Below, in pieces: positions 58,084 through 64,000 of a DNA stretch of 64,000 nt. This stretch comes from Hydractinia symbiolongicarpus (lineage: Eukaryota > Cnidaria > Hydrozoa > Anthoathecata > Hydractiniidae). How positions within the stretch are numbered: the first letter of the stretch is position 1; the number at the start of each line of letters is the position of its first letter. The position numbers and the translations under genes were made by a program. Location of the stretch: assembly GCF_029227915.1 (NCBI RefSeq), contig NC_079876.1, positions 10,538,001-10,602,000 of the forward strand. The letters are read 5' to 3'. The notes under the pieces are model-generated. The model saw only the letters and a list, made by a program, of their open reading frames with translations. It made no database searches and was not told the origin of the DNA.

Positions 58084-58836
58084 CCGCTATTTCAACTATT
58101 TTAAAAACAAAGACCTTTCCATGCTAACCTTCCATTGCTCATTAGAACATTTGAGAATTAAAGAGAGCGAATCTCAATTGAACTTTAAAAGAAATATTTT
58201 TAGATACACTAACCGACTTAAAATTTGAAAAGAAAAGTATCGACTGCTACAACCTTTCATGGTCTCTTCACCCTCTTGCACAAGCTTGCGTTAAAGAATA
58301 TCAGTTGGTAGTAAACCAAATCGGCAAACCTCCGTTAAAAATAACAACGAAAACATCGAATTACCTTATTTACAACAGATTAATACAATCGTACAAAGTA
58401 AGAACCATTGTGTAAATCAAACCACAAAAGTGAATGGGTAACAGCAGAAATGCCCTAATCAAAAGGTAATAAATTGTTTCTTTGATTTTTCTGCCAGTTT
58501 CGTTGTATACAAGAAAATAACTACACCGTAGTAATTAATATTTTACTATTTTTATGTACAAATTACGATTCATCCAATACGGTTCTCATTTTGTGGAAAT
58601 CGTTGAAATCATTACGATCATTATTTGCTTGATATTTAAAAAGAAAGTACTCAAAACAACTAAGTGATTATAAACTTAAATATGTTTCCTTGCAGTGAAA
58701 ACAACACAAATTTCGCCAATGCATTTTTGCAAACCCTATAAATGCTGTCTTTCAAATATGTGTGTAAATTCTGCTAGATTCTGTTTTATTTTTTGATTAA
58801 TGCTTGCCTTAATTGTGCGCAGTAACTGTGTATCGT
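58084..58836. other. No recognised gene
   Basis: AT-rich, short ORFs only. Confidence 0.45.
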
Positions 58837-58840
58837 TTAA

Positions 58841-59276
58841 CCCTATTCGGTCCGGGATTTTTGGAACATATTGTGACCGGGGTGGCCGAATCCTCAATAA
58901 CCCTCAATAACTGTTCATGGGTTTGTCCAAATTGAATCAAACTTGGCACAGTTATAATACGTCACAAAAGAAACACAATGGCAGCAATAAATTTTTGCTT
59001 CTTGTGTCAACACATTTTCTGTGACGTCATCAAAAGCTTAAAATTTGTGCAAACTGCCACTATCTTCATAAAATTCAGTTACTTTAGTTCTAGAGCAAAT
59101 TTCTACATTCTGTTTGAAGTTTCTGTAAGATAAATAAGCGTTATTTAGCAAAACTGCCAGAATTTGCCCGGAAATTGGATTAATCACATGTGCAAACCAT
59201 GCAAAATAATTCTTCTTCATGAAACAAAGTTGTGTTGTGAGTTTCAAGTTCTAAATGACCGAATGACCGAATTGGG
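58841..59276. mobile_element. TTAA-flanked MITE, piggyBac-like (copy 2)
   Basis: It starts CCCTATTCGGTCCGGG after TTAA (58837-58840) and ends GACCGAATTGGG before TTAA (59277-59280). The interior aligns to copy 1 (TGAATCAAACTTGGCACA, TTTTCTGTGACGTCATCAAA) with a 300-bp internal deletion and without the G/C homopolymers. Confidence 0.8.
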
Positions 59277-59280
59277 TTAA

Positions 59281-60500
59281 CATGAAAGTGTGCAATATTT
59301 ATAAACTTATGCTACTAATGCCATTGTTTTGCTTTTCTAGCTTCCAAAAAACCTTTATCACTTGAGTATGTAGTTATGATTCGCTTTACACTGTTTTCAA
59401 ATCGTTTTAAAGTGTTTCCGTCTACAATATAAGAACATTCCACGTAAATATAGATGAACGGTGGGTGGAGGCACAACGTGCATCCTCCTCTGCTGAAAAT
59501 CTTATTCACCAATTGAGACAATAAATATACTTTACAGTGAAAATGATAAAACATCTCAGTTGCAGTATGGAAAAGTGCTATGAGAAAAATTAAACAATAA
59601 CGGAAACATAAGTTCTATCCAGAGATCAATTAAACAAAGATGACAGTTAAAAACAAAATGATTAAAAAGAGTAACCAACACATGAAATTTACCCCATGTA
59701 GTTAGATGTACAGTCCCTCCTATTCACAAAGGTCTTTGCCATACACTTCCCAAGAATCGCACCAATTATGCGCCTATACGGTAGCGATAGGATTAAAAAA
59801 TTTCGCCATTTCTTTGATGTGTTTTTGCTAGTTTTTTTAATTCCTATAGGTACATCAGATATTTTAGATTTAATTTGACGCCCTTTATTGTTTCCATTAC
59901 GTGCCATTGAGCTTGTGATAATATTTTCATCCGAGATCAAACCATCCATGATTACAATTTTTAAATCATTGTTTTAATTTCTCTAGTGTTAATTTTTGTG
60001 TTACTGGTTCTTTTTAGACACTTGACAAGGTGGCATGAGGACGAGGGTCTAAAAGCATACCCGGTAAATATGTGGCTCTTTTTCTTGTTGTGTGTTCCGC
60101 AATTAGCTGTAAATATAACAAAACACGTTTCTTTAGAAAAGCTGTACTGTTGTTGTGGACAAACAGAAACAAAACCTGAACCAATCTTAATCAATCTTGT
60201 CTTAAATCAATTTCAATTTTAATCAACTTTAATTGCAATAAGAAATATTTCTATTGCCTCATAACAAAACGGTAACACATGACACATAAAACTTCAAACA
60301 GGTGTGTAAATTTAAATGTGAAGTGAACTGTATTCTTTTTTTACCGCAGAAGCGGTTACAAACGTCAGAATAACTCACCAAATTTTAATTAACAAATCTC
60401 TATAATAATAACCGTAATTTGTTTCAAATTGATATATTGTGCTAGAAATGCTTGAAATAGAGATGCCAGGAATATGGAAATATAGTAGATAGAAACAGTA
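59281..60500. other. No recognised gene
   Basis: ORFs of 77-86 codons (59689-59949, 59961-60194, 59986-60222) have no motif and overlap one another. TTAACCCTATTCGTGCTGG at 60504 looks like a lone left terminus of the TTAA-flanked MITE family. Confidence 0.4.
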
Positions 60501-60939
60501 GATTAACCCTATTCGTGCTGGTGGGACTGATTCAGCCCCCTCACTTACACCCTAAAATTTTGTTACTTTTTCAAACTGTTGTCTACCTTTATTTTCCAAA
60601 AAAAATTTTTTGAATTATGCCGAAGTGGCAAAAGCTTTATGTGACTTTTTAGTTTATATTGTTATATTATTTTGTGTTTCTATTATTATTGTTACTAAAT
60701 TCATCATAATAATGCAATCGTTAACAAAATTCAAAGTTAGTGTTTTTTCAAACATAGAGTAGAATCCCATTTAGTCATACCCTTGGGTAACTCGGAGTTC
60801 GTTTAGTGGCGAGATTTCATGTCTCCCTTCGATGTGACCACCCCAATAAAGCCACAAGTAACTCTGACCTAGCGTTAAACACCCGGTGGGGCGCTTAATA
60901 AAAGCCGCAAACTGTGTCACACGGTTATGTAAGCAGTCT

Positions 60940-61330
60940 GTCTTAAATTGAGTAAAGCGTCCAAATTATAGTGTTTCAGATGCAATATGTTTTTCAAAAA
61001 AACAACTTTACTGGAAGTTTACCGGAAATAAAAAAACACTTTACATCCTGTTGTTACCCCATCATAGCGAAAACAAACACTCGATATTATTTTTGCTGAA
61101 TAAGTTTAATCGTGACACAGGGCTGAGCAATTAGTCAGAGTAACCCATGTCACACATAGGCATAGTACCCTTTCCAAATAAACCGTATTGAAAAACTCTG
61201 TTTAATGAAACCACAGGAAACCTTCCGTCGCTAACAGCATTAGGTAAGAGTACATTAGGTAAACCATGTCGCACTTTATCGCAACTTCGGTTTAAATAAA
61301 AACAGGAAATTGCCTGTTGTTACACCACCC
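60940..61330 (-). repeat. Dispersed repeat family D, copy 3 (inverted)
   Basis: Reverse complements of family D blocks are present: CCTGTTGTTACCCC, a TTTTTCAAAAAAAC-like tract and AAACCACAGGAAACC. Shorter and more diverged than the copies at 18480 and 31080. Confidence 0.4.
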
Positions 61331-61597
61331 AACTAAAAAAAATCACTTCACAATTTCAATTTGTGGAATAAGTTTTCATAACAGTAATAAAAGATGTAGC
61401 TACCTAGCTGCATTTAGCATAAGAATTATTAAGACTTTTGTTGTAGCCATACTGAATTTGGCTACTTTAACAATTAAGCCAAAGGTAGTTGAGAAACTGA
61501 CGATCTAGATAGCCACAAGCCCAACATAAAAATAATAATGTTGGCTAGAATAATAATCTCTTATACAAAACTGAATAGTAAAAATTAAGGCTAGCCT

Positions 61598-62330
61598 ATT
61601 TCCTCATTATATAAGCCAAATATAAGGAAAAAGAAGTACGATGGAGAGTATATAGCATTTCTATGCGATTTCGTCCCTATACATCCGAATTATAAAAATT
61701 CAAACAAAAATTCACAATAATCCAGCAATTTAATGTGGTCATTCTGTAGTACAGTTTATAGTAAGCGAGACAACGTGTTTATCAAGGAGCAAAGCGATGG
61801 AGTGTTTGTTGTTTTTTAAAGATGGTGCCAAGCGGAAAATGGGGACGAACTGATATTTTCAAGAAAACGAAAGAGGGAAGTATGAATAGCTAGCTAGTAT
61901 ATCACTATTTTTTACATGTAATGAACCTCTTCTCACCCACACCTAACTAGCAAATAACTCCCAACATATGTGGCAAAATAAGCTGGTATAACACTACCAA
62001 ATTGGCTAGCTAGCAGCATAAACTAGGTAGTTAACCAGCACAAAACTGTTTTTCTCACTAGCTACTTATCTGACATAAAACTGGCTACTTGGCCGGCATA
62101 AAATTAGCTATGTAGCTAGATTTAAATGATCCTTAAGACATATTTTCTAGTCATACACATACTGCACAATGAGTTAATTATGCTCTGATTAGGAAAGTAC
62201 CATCAAATATCTACAATTGTCCACAAAATATGTTGGTTCTAACAATTTTAGACAAAAAAACTAAGAACCAAAAGTTTAGCCAAATCAGCAAAAGAACATT
62301 GGTATAGACATATATTCTTTTTAGCAGAAG
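61598..62330 (+). repeat. Dispersed repeat family R, copy 2
   Basis: It shares, in order, CATTTCTATGCGATTTC, GTGGTCATTCT, GCGAGACAACRTGTTT, TTTACATGTAATGAACC and TTAGCMAARTCAGCAAAA with 28778-29775. A third left-end fragment is at 62861-62975, where TTTTTGCGGAGAGTAGCG is again present. Confidence 0.6.
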
Positions 62331-62544
62331 AGCCTGGACTTTTTTTATAAATAAAAGAATAAATGCAACCTCCATAATGTGTTTGTTGCAACCTTGTCCA
62401 TAGTATTTTTGAAAAATATAGTGAAAATGGAAGGTTATGTAGAGCTATCACTATTTTTCACTTTTAGGTCATTCACACCCCTAAAAAGCTCCCTAACTAA
62501 AGCATAAAACATAATTTAGTGGCTCAGATTTTCTAGCTAAATAA

Positions 62545-62720
62545 AGAGGGTGCCGATAAGCCGCAAACGCCCGCATATATACGGGCGAGTTCGGGCGACT
62601 TTTCGAATTAAATTGACGGTTGTCGGCCGAAACCGCCCGCACTTTCCCGAACACGCCCGAACTCGCCCGGAACATTCCCGAAATGCAACACCTTGTAACA
62701 TAAACATGGCGGACGACAGT
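62545..62720. promoter_or_regulatory. CpG-rich patch of CCCG-type short repeats
   Basis: In an AT-rich region, 130 bases carry about eight CCCG/CGGGCG units, including GGCGAGTTCGGGCGA and its near-inverse CGCCCGAACTCGCCCG. It lies about 600 bases upstream of the right-edge gene and could be a promoter CpG cluster or an inverted-repeat element. No ORF. Confidence 0.35.
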
Positions 62721-62860
62721 TAAAAGAATGCGTTTGAAGAGAAAGGAGTTAATAAAGTTTATATATAAGTTATTTATCAAGTAAATCTTATCACAAATCA
62801 TAAAAAACAGTTCCTTTAAGAACTTCGCTATCACATAGTTAGTTCATTTTAATTTTTATA

Positions 62861-62975
62861 CTTTTTGCGGAGAGTAGCGAAGTGCGCGCCAGCGCACGGA
62901 GCGTAGCAGAGCCTATTTCCTCATTATATAAGCCAAATATAAGGGAAAAGAAGTACGATGGAGAGTATATAGCAT
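62861..62975 (+). repeat. Dispersed repeat family R, left-end fragment
   Basis: TTTTTGCGGAGAGTAGCG, then a GTGCGCGCCAGCGCAC palindrome, then CCTATTTCCTCATTATATAA as in copies 1 and 2. It is cut off at a T-run (62976). Confidence 0.6.
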
Positions 62976-63317
62976 TTTTTTTTGTTGGATGAACATCACA
63001 TTTGTTTACATAATCATACCATTAGCATATTTTTTAACTTAAATTTCCTTCCTTATACGCAGCTAAACATAAGGACAAAGAAATGCCAAACATTAAAGTT
63101 AGTAAAAAATATGAATTCAATGTGTCTACATGCTCTTCAACCAACAGCCAGGGCAAAAAAGAGTTCTGCTTTGCAGGAAATGTATTATTTGTGTAAAAAT
63201 TAATTGATAATTAGAAATCCTACTTACATTAAAAGGCGTTATGCATTTAAATGTGTCAAGATAGAAATGTACAAAATAACTTAATATTCGTTTAAATTTC
63301 TTTTTAGTGAAGTAAAA

Positions 63318-63953
63318 ATGACGAATGTTGATAATGCAGACCATCTAAATGTAAGTATTTTTTACCTATTTAATATTAACAATGGTAAAAACATTTCTGT
63401 GATGCAAAAATTTGCTATTTTTATGTGCTTTTAATAGCCAGGTGAGATAAGATAAGCGATTGTCAACAACGCAAGAGTTAGCATATAAAGGTATAGAGTA
63501 TGAAAATAATTTAAGAGAACTTTTTTGTAGGAGTTACAGGATAGAATATCTAATTTAGAGAAAAAAGTGGAAGATTTAGAGAGAATAGTAAAAGTAAGAA
63601 TACGCCAGAAATAGCCTAAAATGTAGAATGTGTTAAATAGTAACAACAGGTTGATAAATGGTTATAAAATTATATTAAGTTTGCATTTTTATGATAGTTT
63701 AGAATATAGCATTTCAATAAGTATTGTTTCATTCATTTAGGAATTAGCGGGTGGAAAGAAGGATTTAACGTGGGACGCCTTTCGGGACTTCTGTGCCAAG
63801 AACAAGTCACTGGGAGCTTTTATAAGCTCCCACAACTACAGGTCCTGGAAGGCGTCCGGGGTCAAAGGACCTACACCAGAGAGGATGATGAGCGGGAGCG
63901 GGAGAAGAACAAAAGGAGATATGGTAGAGGGAGGGGTGGAAGAGGAGCAATGA
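63318..63953 (+). CDS. Uncharacterised three-exon coiled-coil protein gene
   Basis: Exon 1 is 63318-63350 (ATG, 11 codons) with a strong donor GTAAGT. Exon 2 is 63531-63593 (21 codons) with donor GTAAGA. Exon 3 is 63741-63953 with stop TGA. All junctions are phase 0 and the frame is continuous, giving 102 residues. Exon 2 encodes a perfect short coiled coil (LQDRISNLEKKVEDLERIV). Exon 3 has LTWDAFRDFCAKNKSLGAF and NYRSWKASGVKGPTP, then a Gly/Arg/Glu-rich tail. I do not recognise the family. Exon 3 is GC-richer than its surroundings, as coding sequence would be. The size suggests a transposon ORF1-like or small regulatory protein. Confidence 0.5.
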
Positions 63954-64000
63954 GGTTTTAGTTTTTTTTTTGATTTTTTAACTATTTCATTTTGTTCCAA

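Noticed and set aside
59689-60222. Three overlapping ORFs of 77-86 codons
   Set aside because: No motif and no splice support, and their mutual overlap on both strands suggests chance.

Overview
The window looks like intergenic or repeat-rich DNA from an animal, most likely a cnidarian and perhaps a hydrozoan. The DNA is AT-rich, has GT-AG introns, and carries an element mix I associate with cnidarian genomes: CR1/L2-like LINEs, Penelope-like elements, Crypton-type recombinases, THAP/YqaJ DNA transposons, pogo-like transposons and HIRAN proteins. The species call is inference. I see no prokaryotic gene layout, no rRNA and no CRISPR array.

The dominant theme is one non-LTR retrotransposon family, called here the RLE-USP LINE, present as several copies. 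Each copy is part of one reading frame: reverse transcriptase with an FMDD box, a CCHC knuckle, a restriction-like endonuclease (RLE), and then a C-terminal ubiquitin-specific protease (USP, peptidase C19). Coding copies lie at 660-4300 (-), 23580-24655 (-), 24656-26570 (-), 26850-28778 (-) and 51675-52640 (+). Its long 3' UTR also occurs as 5'-truncated copies at about 19464, 30052 and 44833. The last of these is split by a clean solo LTR (44898-45224, 5-bp duplication GTAAC).

The centre holds two DNA transposons side by side. A pogo/Tigger-like element (31941-34803) carries a broken DDE transposase and an intact second gene with a HIRAN domain. An ISL2EU/IS4EU-type element (35106-39608) carries a THAP-DDE transposase and a convergent SWIM-YqaJ-PHD protein. 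A tRNA-like sequence lies between them. To the right are a nearly full-length CR1/L2-like LINE (about 40300-44641), a solo LTR, PIF/Harbinger debris, two tandem-repeat blocks, a kinase-like exon, an integrase remnant and a Penelope-like element with a GIY-YIG domain (54598-57290).

Candidate host genes are few. They are an RPA-like OB-fold gene with one intron and two frame breaks (5634-6982), a small gene built from serial 24-30 nt micro-exons with all introns in phase 1 (9505-10441), a kinase-like exon with one internal stop (48445-49335), and a three-exon coiled-coil gene at the right edge (63318-63953). A cysteine-motif remnant sits at the left edge (41-285). Palindromic MITEs include a TTAA-flanked family with two intact copies (14877-15627 and 58841-59276). 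Most remaining sequence is AT-rich with no recognisable gene.
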